DNA of 64,000 nt, from positions 2,356,001 to 2,420,000 of the forward strand of contig CAVUMR010000002.1 of assembly GCA_963742715.1 (NCBI GenBank), given 5' to 3'. A model generated the notes under the pieces. It was given only the letters and a program-made list of their open reading frames with translations. It made no database searches and was not told where the DNA came from. This document shows positions 15,422 to 23,841 of this stretch, in pieces. Both the position numbers and the translations under genes were made by a program. The stretch is from CAVUMR01 sp963742715 (GTDB lineage Bacteria > Actinomycetota > Actinomycetes > Mycobacteriales > Micromonosporaceae). Positions within the stretch are counted from its first letter, which is position 1, and each line of letters begins with the position of its first letter.

Positions 15422-16990
15422 TCAGTCCTTGCGCTTGCCGTATTTCGACAGGTCGATCTTGGGCATCTCGAAGCCGGAAGGCAGCCCGGCCGCACCGGAC
15501 TCCTCACCGTCCGAGCCGGCGTTCGGCATCCCCGGGAAACCGGTGATCTCACCGGGCAGGCCCTGCATACCGGCTGGCAGCCCGCCGGGAACCCGCGGCT
15601 TCTGCCGGCCGCCACCGCCGCCGCCCTTCTTGCCCTTGCGCTTGTTCTTCGGCGACTTCGTCGCCTTCCGCCGACCGGGCAGGCCCATCATGCCGCCCAT
15701 CTGCTTCATCATCTTCTGGGCGTCGGTGAACCGGTCGAGCAGTTGGTTGACGTCGGTCACCGTGGTACCCGAGCCGTTGGCGATGCGTACCCGCCGGGAG
15801 CCGTTGATGACCTTCGGGTTGGACCGCTCCTGCGGCGTCATCGAGCGGATGATCGCGGTCACCCGGTCCAGGTGCTTGTCGTCGACCTGGGCGATCTGGT
15901 CCTTGAACTGGCCCATCCCGGGCATCATCCCGAGGATGTTGCCGATCGGGCCCATCCGGCGTACCGCGAGGAGCTGCTCGAGGAAGTCCTCCAGCGTGAA
16001 GTTGTCGCCGCCGAGCATCTTGGCGGCCATCTTTTCCTGCTGATCGGCCTCGAAGACCTTCTCGGCCTGCTCGATCAGGGTGAGGACATCGCCCATGCCG
16101 AGGATGCGGGACGCCATCCGCTCGGGGTAGAAGACGTCGAACTCGTCGAGCTTCTCGCCGAGTGAGGCGAACATGATCGGCTGGCCGGTGACCTCACGTA
16201 CCGACAGCGCGGCGCCACCGCGGGAGTCGCCGTCCAGCTTGGCCAGTACGACACCGGTGATGCCGACGCCGTCGCGGAACGCCTCGGCCGTGGCCACCGC
16301 GTCCTGACCGATCATCGCGTCGATGACGAACAGGATCTCGTCCGGCTGTACCGCGTCCCGGATCGCGGCCGCCTGCGCCATCATCTCGGCGTCCACCCCG
16401 AGCCGGCCGGCGGTGTCCACGATCACGATGTCCCGCATGGACCGGCGGGCGTGCTCGATCGAGCCCCGGGCCACCTGCACGGGGTCGCCCACTCCACTGC
16501 CGGGCTCCGGCGCGTACACCTCGACACCGGCCCGCTCGCCGACCACCTGGAGCTGCCCGACGGCATTGGGGCGCTGCAGGTCGGCGGCCACCAGCAACGG
16601 CTGGTGCCCCTGCTCGCGCAGCCAGCGGCCGAGCTTGCCGGCGAGCGTCGTCTTACCAGCACCCTGCAGTCCGGCCAACAGGATCACGGTCGGTGGCTGC
16701 TTGGCGAACTCCAGCCGCCGCGCCTCGCCGCCCAGGATCGCGACCAGTTCCTCGTGCACGATCTTGATGACCTGCTGGGCCGGATTCAGCGCGCCGGACA
16801 CCTCCGAACCGCGGGCACGCTCCTTGATCCGGGCGATGAAGCCCTTGACCACCGCGAGCGCGACGTCGGCTTCGAGCAGGGCGAGCCGGATCTCCCGCGC
16901 GGTCGCGTCGATGTCGGCGTCGGACAACCGGCCCTTGCCACGGAGCTGGCTGAAGATTCCGGAGAGCCGGTCGGAAAGCGTGTCGAACAC
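15422..16990 (-). CDS. ffh: Signal recognition particle protein Ffh
   Basis: SRP54 GTPase that binds 4.5S RNA and targets nascent membrane proteins to FtsY. The order is N domain (MFDTLSDRLSGIFSQLRGKG), G domain with G1 AGLQGAGKTT (about 106-115), IVIVDTAGRLG and VLAKLDGDSRGGAAL, and a Met-rich M domain (MMKQMGGMMGLPGRR). The 522-residue product ends with a Gly/Pro-rich tail and KIDLSKYGKRKD. It follows amt after 162 bp; the glnK and glnD genes usually placed here in actinobacteria are absent. Confidence 0.98.
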   Translation of the reverse strand: MFDTLSDRLSGIFSQLRGKGRLSDADIDATAREIRLALLEADVALAVVKGFIARIKERARGSEVSGALNPAQQVIKIVHEELVAILGGEARRLEFAKQPPTVILLAGLQGAGKTTLAGKLGRWLREQGHQPLLVAADLQRPNAVGQLQVVGERAGVEVYAPEPGSGVGDPVQVARGSIEHARRSMRDIVIVDTAGRLGVDAEMMAQAAAIRDAVQPDEILFVIDAMIGQDAVATAEAFRDGVGITGVVLAKLDGDSRGGAALSVREVTGQPIMFASLGEKLDEFDVFYPERMASRILGMGDVLTLIEQAEKVFEADQQEKMAAKMLGGDNFTLEDFLEQLLAVRRMGPIGNILGMMPGMGQFKDQIAQVDDKHLDRVTAIIRSMTPQERSNPKVINGSRRVRIANGSGTTVTDVNQLLDRFTDAQKMMKQMGGMMGLPGRRKATKSPKNKRKGKKGGGGGGRQKPRVPGGLPAGMQGLPGEITGFPGMPNAGSDGEESGAAGLPSGFEMPKIDLSKYGKRKD

Positions 16991-17152
16991 GTCGGCAGGT
17001 CCTCAGGTGTCAGGTGGTGGCGGAATCGGGCGCGACCCGCACCCGACAAGGGCGTGCGAGCCCCTGTCGAGAGTAGCGGGCGGGCCGCACCGGCTGCCCG
17101 GTCAGGCGGCGGTCCGCCCGCCGTCCGACCGGGTAGTGCGCCGCCGGCGGCC

Positions 17153-18493
17153 TCAGTGCCGGCCGCTGCCGGCGCCGACCGGCTCGCCGCGGGGAGCGGG
17201 AACCGGCGGGGCCGGCCGGACCGCCCCGGCGAGCCCGGCCAGGTCGTAACCGCTCTCCGCGTGTTCGGTGGTGTCCACGCCGGCAACCTCCGCGTCGGGA
17301 TCCAACCGGAACCCGACCGTACGGTCGACCAGCATGCCGAGCAGCCAGGACAGCCCGAACGAGTACGCCCCGACCGCCCCGACCGCGAGTGCCTGCCTGC
17401 CGAGCTGCGCCAGCCCGCCCCCGTACAACAGACCCTCGGCCCCGCCGGTCACGGTGGCCGTGGCCAGCAGGCCGATCAGCAGCGAGCCGACCGCGCCACC
17501 GACCAGGTGTACGCCCACGACGTCGAGCGAGTCGTCGAAGCCGAGCCGGTACTTCAGCCCGACCGCGAGCGCGCACACCGCCCCGGTGACCAGGCCCAGC
17601 AGTACCGCGCCGAACGGGTTCACCGCGGCGCAGGCCGGCGTGATGCCGACCAGCCCGGCGACCGCGCCGGAGGCCGCGCCGAGCGTGGTCGCGTGGCCGT
17701 CCCGCAGCCGCTCCACCACGATCCAGCCGAGCAGCGCGGCCGCGGTCGCCACCTGCGTGTTCAGGAACGCGATCGCGGACAGCCCGTTGGCGGCCAGGGC
17801 CGAGCCGGCGTTGAAGCCGAACCAGCCGAACCACAGCAGCCCGGCGCCGAGCAGGACCAGCGGCTGGTTGTGCGGCCGGAAGTGCGCGGCATCGGCGGGC
17901 CGGCCGTGCCAGCCGATCCGCCGGCCCAGCACCAGTGCCAGCGCCAGGGCGGCGGCGCCGGCGTTGACGTGCACCGCGGTGCCGCCGGCGAAGTCCAGCG
18001 CACCGAGCCGGTCACCGATCCAGCCGCCGTGGCCGCCGTCGAAGAAGAACACCCAGTGCGCGACCGGGAAGTACACCAGCGTCACCCACAGCCCGACGAA
18101 CAGCAGCCAGCCGGCGAACCGGGCCCGGTCGGCGATCGCGCCCGAGATCAACGCCGGGGTGATGACCGCGAACATGAGCTGGAAGGCGGCGAACGCGAGC
18201 AGCGGGATGCGGTCGCCCTCAGCGCCGGTGAGTGCGGTCAGGGTGGACTTCAGCCCGGCGAAGTCGAGGTTGCCGACCAGGCCGGCGTACCCGTCCGGGC
18301 CGAAGGCGAGCGTGAACCCGTACAGCACCCACAGCACGCTGACCAGCGCGATCGTCGAGAAGCTCATCATGAGCATGTTCAGCACGCTTTTCGCGCGCAC
18401 CATCCCGCCGTAGAAGAACGCGAGGCCGGGTGTCATCAGCAGCACCAGGGCACTGCTGGCGAGCACCCAGGCCGTGTCGCCCGAGTCGATCAC
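17153..18493 (-). CDS. amt: Ammonium transporter
   Basis: Eleven-helix Amt/Rh channel for ammonium. The pore histidines are visible in AGGTAVHVNAGAAALAL and VVGVHLVGGAVGSLL. GFNAGSALAANGLSAIAFLNT and GLVGITPACAAVNPFGAV are family signatures. The 446 residues include a cytosolic C-terminus with a Pro-rich end (PAPPVPAPRGEP). The start MIDSGDTAWVLASSALVLLM is normal. In Streptomyces the same locus reads amtB-glnK-glnD-ffh; here ffh follows directly, so PII control must come from elsewhere or be lost. Confidence 0.96.
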   Translation of the reverse strand: MIDSGDTAWVLASSALVLLMTPGLAFFYGGMVRAKSVLNMLMMSFSTIALVSVLWVLYGFTLAFGPDGYAGLVGNLDFAGLKSTLTALTGAEGDRIPLLAFAAFQLMFAVITPALISGAIADRARFAGWLLFVGLWVTLVYFPVAHWVFFFDGGHGGWIGDRLGALDFAGGTAVHVNAGAAALALALVLGRRIGWHGRPADAAHFRPHNQPLVLLGAGLLWFGWFGFNAGSALAANGLSAIAFLNTQVATAAALLGWIVVERLRDGHATTLGAASGAVAGLVGITPACAAVNPFGAVLLGLVTGAVCALAVGLKYRLGFDDSLDVVGVHLVGGAVGSLLIGLLATATVTGGAEGLLYGGGLAQLGRQALAVGAVGAYSFGLSWLLGMLVDRTVGFRLDPDAEVAGVDTTEHAESGYDLAGLAGAVRPAPPVPAPRGEPVGAGSGRH

Positions 18494-18686
18494 GGGGGTC
18501 TCCCCTCGTACCGGTGGATCGGCCCCGGTGGCGACGCTGCCGTGCGGGCCGGACGGCGACGACTCTGCCGGCCGGGTGTTTCACCTGGCCGCGCGCTGCG
18601 TTACAGGTGCGTGCCGCCGTGTTTCGGGCTGGTGAACCAACGCGGCGGCCCCGGCGCGAACGCCGGGGCCGCGGGAGGGCCGGCTC

Positions 18687-19388
18687 CTACCCGGCGCGCA
18701 CGGCGGACCGGCCGCGGAGCCGCAGCACCTGGAACGCGACGACCAGCAGGCTCAGCGTCTGGATCGCCTGCACCGCGTCCAGTACGACGCCGGAGAGCGT
18801 GAACAGGCCGGCGGTCAGCACCAGGTAGCCGATCGGCAGCCAGCGGGGCACGGCCCGGCCGCGCCAGAGGGCGACCATCAGCACCAGCGAACCCAGCGTG
18901 GTCATCAGGAACCCGACCATCTCCAGCGCCAGCAGGTGTCCGCGGTTGTCGTCGACGTAGGCCATCAGGTCGGTACCCGAACCGGTCGGGATGGCCGCGG
19001 TGGCGGTCGCGTACCAGGCGAACGCGCCGAAGGCCACGGAGCCGGCGCAGGACACCACGCCACCGAACCCGGCCAGCACCGCGCCGGTGTTGGCCCACGC
19101 GGAGCCGCGGGCGGTGACCAGCATGCAGGTGGCGATCCCGAGCGCGATGCCGAGCGTGGCGACGCCGATGCCGTCGATGAGCAGGCCGAGCCAGGCGGCG
19201 TCGCGGTGCGGGGCGATGTCGCCGTAGCCGAGCTGGTTCCGCTCCCCCCACGGCTGCCAGAGCACCATCGCGGCCACCGCGACGGCGCCCAGGGTCAACA
19301 GGGCGGCGACGATCACGGCCCGCGCCCGGCTGATACCGGCGGGGGCGACCGCTGGAGCGGTCCTGGCTGGGGACGTCACGGTAGCCAT
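18687..19388 (-). CDS. Multi-pass membrane protein of unknown function
   Basis: The ATG at 19388 has a strong ribosome site (GAGGAGGAACCC); the longer frame back to 19583 would run into the divergent kinase promoter. The 233-residue product has a short cytosolic N-terminus (MATVTSPARTAPAVAPAG) and about six hydrophobic helices, for example AVIVAALLTLGAVAVAAMVL and WLGLLIDGIGVATLGIALG. No catalytic motif is visible and I do not recognise the family. It is divergent from the histidine kinase, which may control it; this is inference. Confidence 0.75.
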   Translation of the reverse strand: MATVTSPARTAPAVAPAGISRARAVIVAALLTLGAVAVAAMVLWQPWGERNQLGYGDIAPHRDAAWLGLLIDGIGVATLGIALGIATCMLVTARGSAWANTGAVLAGFGGVVSCAGSVAFGAFAWYATATAAIPTGSGTDLMAYVDDNRGHLLALEMVGFLMTTLGSLVLMVALWRGRAVPRWLPIGYLVLTAGLFTLSGVVLDAVQAIQTLSLLVVAFQVLRLRGRSAVRAG

Positions 19389-19552
19389 GGGTTCCTCCTC
19401 GGACGGGACTGCTGTGGCAACGACATGACCGTATGAATCCCCAGCCCACCGGCCATCGGTGCCAGCGCCGGACCGGGCCGGGTGCTGGTTCGGAACCGTC
19501 GATCCGTGCCAGTACGGAGCCGCTGGCGCCGGCTCGGTCGTAGAGTGCCGGT

Positions 19553-21520
19553 ATGGACTGGCCGCGGCGGCTGGCGCCGGCAACGTCCCTGGTCAGCGGG
19601 GCGGCACTGGCTTTCGCCGCGGTGCTGACGGTGCTCTCGCCGGTGCGCGGCACGCTGGTCGCTCTCGCCCTCGGCCTCAGCGTCGCCCCCGCCTCGTCGG
19701 TACTCGGCGTGATCATCACCCGCCGCCGCCCGCGCAACCTGGTCGGCCCGTTGCTGACCCTGGTGGGGTTCACCGTGTCCGTGAACGCCGCCCGGGACGT
19801 CGGCTGGTGGTACCTCGCGGAGCGACGGCCGGCGGACCTGTCGGCACTGCGCTGGCTCGCGGCGCTGACCGACCAGAGCGCCACGTGGATCATCGTCACG
19901 ATCGCTCTGCTGCTGCTGTACTTCCCGGACGGGGCCCTGCCCGGCCCGCGGTGGCGGTGGATCCCGCCGACGCTCGTCGTCTGCGGGGCGATCGACCATC
20001 TCGGCACCGCGTTCGACACCACACCGTTCCGCGCGCCGCTGGGTCAGCTCCAGCGACCGTGGCCGGCGCTGCCGATACCGCTGCAACTGGTGGCGCTCGT
20101 CGCGTTCGCGCTCGAGCTGCTGCTGGTGCTGGCGTGTGCGGCCTCCCTGGTCGTGCGGTACCGCCGGTCCGACCGGATCCGCCGGGCCCAGATCACGTGG
20201 CTGGCCCTGGCCGGCACCGCCATCCCGCTCTACCCGCTGGGGTGCCTGCTCGAGATCATGCTCTGGGGCCGGCCGCTGTGGGTGAGCGCCGGCATCGGGC
20301 TGGTCGGACTGGTCGGCGTTCCGGTGGCGACCGCGGTCGCGGTGCTGCGTCACGACCTGTACGACATCGATAAGGCCCTCGCCGCGACTGTCACGTACGG
20401 CCTGGTCAGCGCGGTGCTCGTGGGGATCTACGCGGTCAGCTCCGTCGTCGGCGGCGTGCTGTTCGGCCGGGGCTCGAGCATCGTCGCGGCCGGCGCGACC
20501 GCAATGTGCGCGATCGCGCTGGCCCCACTGCGCACCAGGCTCCAGCGGGGGGTCGACCGCCGGCTGTACCCGGCCCGGCGGGCGGCGCTGGCGGCGATCG
20601 AGAGGCTGAGCCTGGACACCCGCTCCGGCCTGGCCAGCCCGGAGCGCCTCGAAGGCACGCTGCGAACCGCGCTGCGTGACCCCGCTCTCCGGATCGGCTT
20701 CCAGGTCCCCGGTACGCACGGATACGTCGACGCCGACGGCGCGCCGGTCGAGCCGGCGGGTGCGGTCCCGGTCCGCCTGGGCGGTCGGGAGATCGGCGTG
20801 CTGCGGCCCGGCTCCGCCGCGGTACGACCGGAGCTGCTGCGGCAGGTCGCCGCGTCGGCCGCCACCCTGGTCGAGGTGGTGCGGCTGCGGCTGGAGGTGG
20901 CCCGGGCGCTGCGCGAGGTGGAGTCCAGCCGGGTGCGGCTGGTCCAGGCCTCGTACGAGGAGCGCCGGAAGCTCGAACGGGACCTGCACGATGGCGCGCA
21001 GCAGCGGCTGGTCTCGCTCGGCATGGCGTTCCGGCTCGCGCAACGACACCTCGACGACGGCACGGTGGACGTCAACGGGCTGCTCGACCAGGGTGTCGCG
21101 GAACTGGGTACCGCTCTGGCCGAACTGCGCAAGATCGCCTACGGGCTGCGCCCGGGCCGGCTCGACGACGGTCTCGACGCCGCGCTGACCGAGCTGGTCC
21201 GTACCGTGCCGATCGCGGTCGAGTTGCAGGTGTGTGCCGACCGGCTGCCGGACGACGTCGCCACCACCGCGTACTACGTGGTCAGCGAGGCGATCACCAA
21301 CGCCGTCAAGCACGCCACCGCGGCGCGGATCGGGCTCACCGTCACCCGGGCGGACGGCCGGTTGCTGATCAGCGTCCGGGACGACGGTCGCGGCGGCGCG
21401 ACCCTGCCCGCGCGCTCCGGAATCGCCGACCGGGTCGCCGCGCTGGGCGGCACGCTGCGGGTGCACAGCCCGCTCGGCCAGGGCACCGTGGTGGAGGCGG
21501 CCCTGCCATGCGCATCGTGA
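19553..21520 (+). CDS. NarL-type sensor histidine kinase
   Basis: A 655-residue membrane kinase. About eight or nine hydrophobic segments lie before residue 325 (for example WIIVTIALLLLYFPDGALPG). A linker with a GAF-like remnant follows, then the HisKA_3 dimerisation box SYEERRKLERDLHDGAQQRL with the phospho-accepting His near 479. The ATPase domain shows SEAITNAVKHA (N box) and SVRDDGRGGA. The C-terminus overlaps the response-regulator gene by 13 bp. The signal is unknown. The 7TM-like N-terminus resembles actinobacterial ComP/LiaS-like kinases. Confidence 0.92.
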   Translation: MDWPRRLAPATSLVSGAALAFAAVLTVLSPVRGTLVALALGLSVAPASSVLGVIITRRRPRNLVGPLLTLVGFTVSVNAARDVGWWYLAERRPADLSALRWLAALTDQSATWIIVTIALLLLYFPDGALPGPRWRWIPPTLVVCGAIDHLGTAFDTTPFRAPLGQLQRPWPALPIPLQLVALVAFALELLLVLACAASLVVRYRRSDRIRRAQITWLALAGTAIPLYPLGCLLEIMLWGRPLWVSAGIGLVGLVGVPVATAVAVLRHDLYDIDKALAATVTYGLVSAVLVGIYAVSSVVGGVLFGRGSSIVAAGATAMCAIALAPLRTRLQRGVDRRLYPARRAALAAIERLSLDTRSGLASPERLEGTLRTALRDPALRIGFQVPGTHGYVDADGAPVEPAGAVPVRLGGREIGVLRPGSAAVRPELLRQVAASAATLVEVVRLRLEVARALREVESSRVRLVQASYEERRKLERDLHDGAQQRLVSLGMAFRLAQRHLDDGTVDVNGLLDQGVAELGTALAELRKIAYGLRPGRLDDGLDAALTELVRTVPIAVELQVCADRLPDDVATTAYYVVSEAITNAVKHATAARIGLTVTRADGRLLISVRDDGRGGATLPARSGIADRVAALGGTLRVHSPLGQGTVVEAALPCAS

Positions 21521-22155
21521 TCGGTGAGGACGCCGCGCTGTTCCGGGAGGGACTGAGCCGCCTGCTGGTCGACGCCGGACACGAGATCGTCGGCCTGGCC
21601 GGGGACGCGCCGACCCTGGTGTCCGTCGTGCAGGCGGAGCGGCCCGACCTCGCCATCATCGACATCCGGATGCCGCCGGACCGCACCGACGACGGCGCCC
21701 GCGCCGCCCGCCGGCTGCGGGATGCCGACCCACGGCTGGGCATCGTTCTGCTCTCCCAGCATCTGGAGACGCGGCACTCGGTGGAGCTGGTGACCCGCGG
21801 CTACTTCGGCTACCTGCTCAAGGACCGGGTGTTCGACGTCGAGGACTTCCTCGACGCGCTGCGCCGGGTCGCCGCGGGCGGTTCGGCACTCGACCCGGAA
21901 GTGGTCGCGGGGCTGCTCATCCCGCGCCGGGACGATCCGCTCGCCGGGCTGACCGCGCGCGAGCGGGAGGTGCTCGGGCTGATGGCCGAGGGTCGCACCA
22001 ACCTGGGCATCGCCCGCCGGCTGTGGCTGACCGACCGCACTGTGGAGACCCACGTCAGCAGCATCCTGGCCAAGCTCGGTCTCGCCGACGGCGACGAGCA
22101 CCACCGGCGGGTGCTCGCGGTGCTGGCCTGGCTTGGCCGGCAGTCTCCCGGCTGA
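21508..22155 (+). CDS. NarL/LuxR-family response regulator
   Basis: Partner of the overlapping kinase gene. The ATG at 21508 sits inside the kinase 3' end and opens MRIVIGEDAALFREGLSRLL. The receiver domain has the phospho-accepting Asp at about 52 (AIIDIRMPPDRTDDG), the switch region GIVLLSQHLE and GYFGYLLKDRVFD with the conserved Lys. The C-terminus is a LuxR-type HTH (LTAREREVLGLMAEGRTN, then DRTVETHVSSILAKLGL). 215 residues, normal length. Its target could be the divergent membrane gene or the DUF421 gene downstream; neither is shown. Confidence 0.94.
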   Translation: MRIVIGEDAALFREGLSRLLVDAGHEIVGLAGDAPTLVSVVQAERPDLAIIDIRMPPDRTDDGARAARRLRDADPRLGIVLLSQHLETRHSVELVTRGYFGYLLKDRVFDVEDFLDALRRVAAGGSALDPEVVAGLLIPRRDDPLAGLTAREREVLGLMAEGRTNLGIARRLWLTDRTVETHVSSILAKLGLADGDEHHRRVLAVLAWLGRQSPG

Positions 22156-22219
22156 CCGCCGCCGACGCCGCGCGCCGGGCCCCCACCAGGCATGATCGCG
22201 GCGTACCGGAGGAGGCGGC

Positions 22220-22303
22220 ATGAGCGAGCGCAGCGAGCGAATCATCCAACACAGTGCGCACCTGCCTCATGACGGCGCCGAGCGCAGCGAGGCGGCGGCA
22301 TGA
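22220..22303 (+). CDS. Micro-ORF 1 (27 aa) in 80-bp repeat
   Basis: Begins at an ATG with a strong GGAGGAGG ribosome site and reads MSERSERIIQHSAHL, then a PHDGAERSEAAA end. Its TGA overlaps the ATG of the next unit (ATGA). Translation is plausible from context but unproven. Confidence 0.4.
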   Translation: MSERSERIIQHSAHLPHDGAERSEAAA

Positions 22304-22460
22304 GCAAGCGCAGCGAGCGAACCATCCAGCACAGTGCGCACCTGTCTCATGACGGCGCCGAGCGCAGCGAGGCGGCGGCATGAGCGAGCGCAGCGAGCGA
22401 ATCATCCAACACAGTGCGCACCTGTCTCATGACGGCGCCGAGCGCAGCGAGGCGGCGGCA
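22221..22460 (+). repeat. 3 x 80-bp tandem repeat upstream of the DUF421 gene
   Basis: Three head-to-tail 80-bp units (22221-22300, 22301-22380, 22381-22460) differ at only a few positions. Each begins TGAGCGAGCGCAGCGAGCG (copy 2 has AAGCG) and ends GGCGGCGGCA. Across unit borders each makes an ATGA, so every unit carries a 27-codon reading frame that stops in the start codon of the next. Confidence 0.97.
22300..22383 (+). CDS. Micro-ORF 2 (27 aa) in 80-bp repeat
   Basis: Second copy, MSKRSERTIQHSAHL then SHDGAERSEAAA. Starts and ends in ATGA overlaps. It is in a different frame from copy 1 because 80 is not a multiple of 3. Confidence 0.35.
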   Translation: MSKRSERTIQHSAHLSHDGAERSEAAA

Positions 22461-22463
22461 TGA
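22380..22463 (+). CDS. Micro-ORF 3 (27 aa), overlaps the DUF421 start
   Basis: Third copy, MSERSERIIQHSAHL then SHDGAERSEAAA. Its TGA overlaps the ATG of the DUF421 gene at 22460, so ribosomes finishing it could restart on that gene. Confidence 0.35.
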   Translation: MSERSERIIQHSAHLSHDGAERSEAAA

Positions 22464-22984
22464 GCGTGCATTGGTCCCAGCTGTTCGTACCGAGCGGCTC
22501 GATCGTGGAGATCCTCATTCGCGGCACCGTGATGTACCTGGTGCTGTTCGCGCTGATGCGGCTGATCCTGCGCCGCGAGATCGGCAGCCTCGGCGTGAAC
22601 GACCTGCTGGTGGTCGTACTGATCGCCGATGCCGCGCAGAACGGGATGGCCGGGGACTACCAGTCGGTACCGGAGGGCCTGCTGCTGGTCGGCACGATCA
22701 TCGGCTGGGCCTGGTCGATCGACTGGCTGGCGTACCACGTACCGGTGGCCGCCCGGTTCCTGCGTCCGCCGAAGCTGAAGCTGATCGAGAACGGCCGGCT
22801 GCTGCGCCGCAACATGCGCCGGGAGCTGGTCACGCTGGCGGAACTGGAGATGGAGCTGCGGCGCAACGACATCGAGAGTTTCGAGCACGTGCGGGTGGCG
22901 TACCTGGAGTCGGACGGGACGATCACAATGCTGAAGCAGGAACCGGAGTCGTCCGGCCAGGGCCGGCGCCCGCACCGCATCTGA
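22460..22984 (+). CDS. DUF421 (YetF-like) membrane protein
   Basis: A 174-residue protein with the DUF421 layout. Three N-terminal hydrophobic helices (EILIRGTVMYLVLFALMRLI, LLVVVLIADAAQNGMAG, LLLVGTIIGWAWSIDWLAY) precede a soluble part with KLIENGRLLRRNMRRELVT and a final small fold (VAYLESDGTITMLKQE). Members include YetF/YdfS of Bacillus spores, of unknown biochemical role. The ATG at 22460 is the last of four overlapping starts generated by the 80-bp repeats. It is convergent with the phosphotransferase gene. Confidence 0.93.
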   Translation: MSVHWSQLFVPSGSIVEILIRGTVMYLVLFALMRLILRREIGSLGVNDLLVVVLIADAAQNGMAGDYQSVPEGLLLVGTIIGWAWSIDWLAYHVPVAARFLRPPKLKLIENGRLLRRNMRRELVTLAELEMELRRNDIESFEHVRVAYLESDGTITMLKQEPESSGQGRRPHRI

Positions 22985-23012
22985 ACCCGCGCGGGTGTCA
23001 CCCCGACCCAGC

Positions 23013-23807
23013 TCAGCGCAGCGCGTACTCCAGGATGCTGCGCTCGTGTTCGATCAGCCGCAGGTCCCGCATCGGCCGACGCAGATGTCCCTTGTGGACG
23101 ATCCGGACGAAGGCCGGCTCGCCGGCCGCGGCCATCCGCCGGATGCCCTCGACGTGGTCCACGATGCGCTTGCGGATCACGCGGATCAACCGGTGCCGGT
23201 CCCGCGGGGTGAGCCCGTACGCGTCCGCGAACAGCCGCAGCCGGCGCGGCCGGTTCGGTCGCTTCCAGCCGAGCGTGTACGAGTCGCGGTCGGAGAACAG
23301 CGGCACCCAGGTCCACGCCGCGTACGCCACGTCGTAGATCCGCGAACCCGGGCTGGCCAGGTCGAAGTCGATCAGCGCGAGGGTGCCGTCCGGGCGCCAG
23401 ATCACGTTGTGCGGAGCGGCGTCGTGGTGGCACACCACCTCGGTGTCCGGCGGCGGAGGTCCGAACGAGCGCCACACCGCGGTCGGCGGCGGGGCGAACC
23501 CGTACTGCGAGTCGTGGAACATCCGCAGCATCCTGGCCACCGTCACCAGCGCCTCGTCGGTCACCCAGTGCGGCGCCAACGGGTACTCGCCGCATTCGCC
23601 CTCGAGGTACGACAGCACCTCACGGCCCTGCTCGTCGATGCCGAGCGCGTGCGGGGCACCGGTGAAACCGACCCGTTCGAGATGGTTGAGCAGCCCGTGT
23701 ACCGCCGGCGTCCACGGTCCGGCGTTGCGTCGCACCGTGTCGCCCACGCGTACGACCGTCGAGGTGTTGCCGCCCCGGAGGGGGATCTCCTGCTGCGTCA
23801 CACCCAA
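23013..23807 (-). CDS. Aminoglycoside phosphotransferase (APH)-family kinase
   Basis: APH/choline-kinase-fold small-molecule kinase, 264 residues. The Brenner-type catalytic loop is VVCHHDAAPHNVIW and the metal-binding motif LIDFDLASPGSRIYDV. The N-lobe starts at LRGGNTSTVVRVGDTVRR, the usual ATP-lobe entry. Nothing points to antibiotic resistance specifically; many such actinobacterial proteins act on unknown metabolites. The ATG at 23807 is supported by the normal family N-terminus. It is upstream of nothing on its strand and follows ftsY direction with a 34-bp gap, so the two may share a transcript. Confidence 0.88.
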   Translation of the reverse strand: MGVTQQEIPLRGGNTSTVVRVGDTVRRNAGPWTPAVHGLLNHLERVGFTGAPHALGIDEQGREVLSYLEGECGEYPLAPHWVTDEALVTVARMLRMFHDSQYGFAPPPTAVWRSFGPPPPDTEVVCHHDAAPHNVIWRPDGTLALIDFDLASPGSRIYDVAYAAWTWVPLFSDRDSYTLGWKRPNRPRRLRLFADAYGLTPRDRHRLIRVIRKRIVDHVEGIRRMAAAGEPAFVRIVHKGHLRRPMRDLRLIEHERSILEYALR

Positions 23808-23841
23808 CCCTTATGCGGTACCGAGGAGTGCTGGTCCATCC

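Noticed and set aside
16451..18802. Plus-strand 783-codon frame over ffh and amt
   Set aside because: Antisense to two conserved genes; composition typical of GC-rich shadow frames.
22414..23337. Plus-strand 307-codon frame overlapping the DUF421 gene
   Set aside because: Out-of-frame read of the DUF421 gene and antisense of the phosphotransferase.
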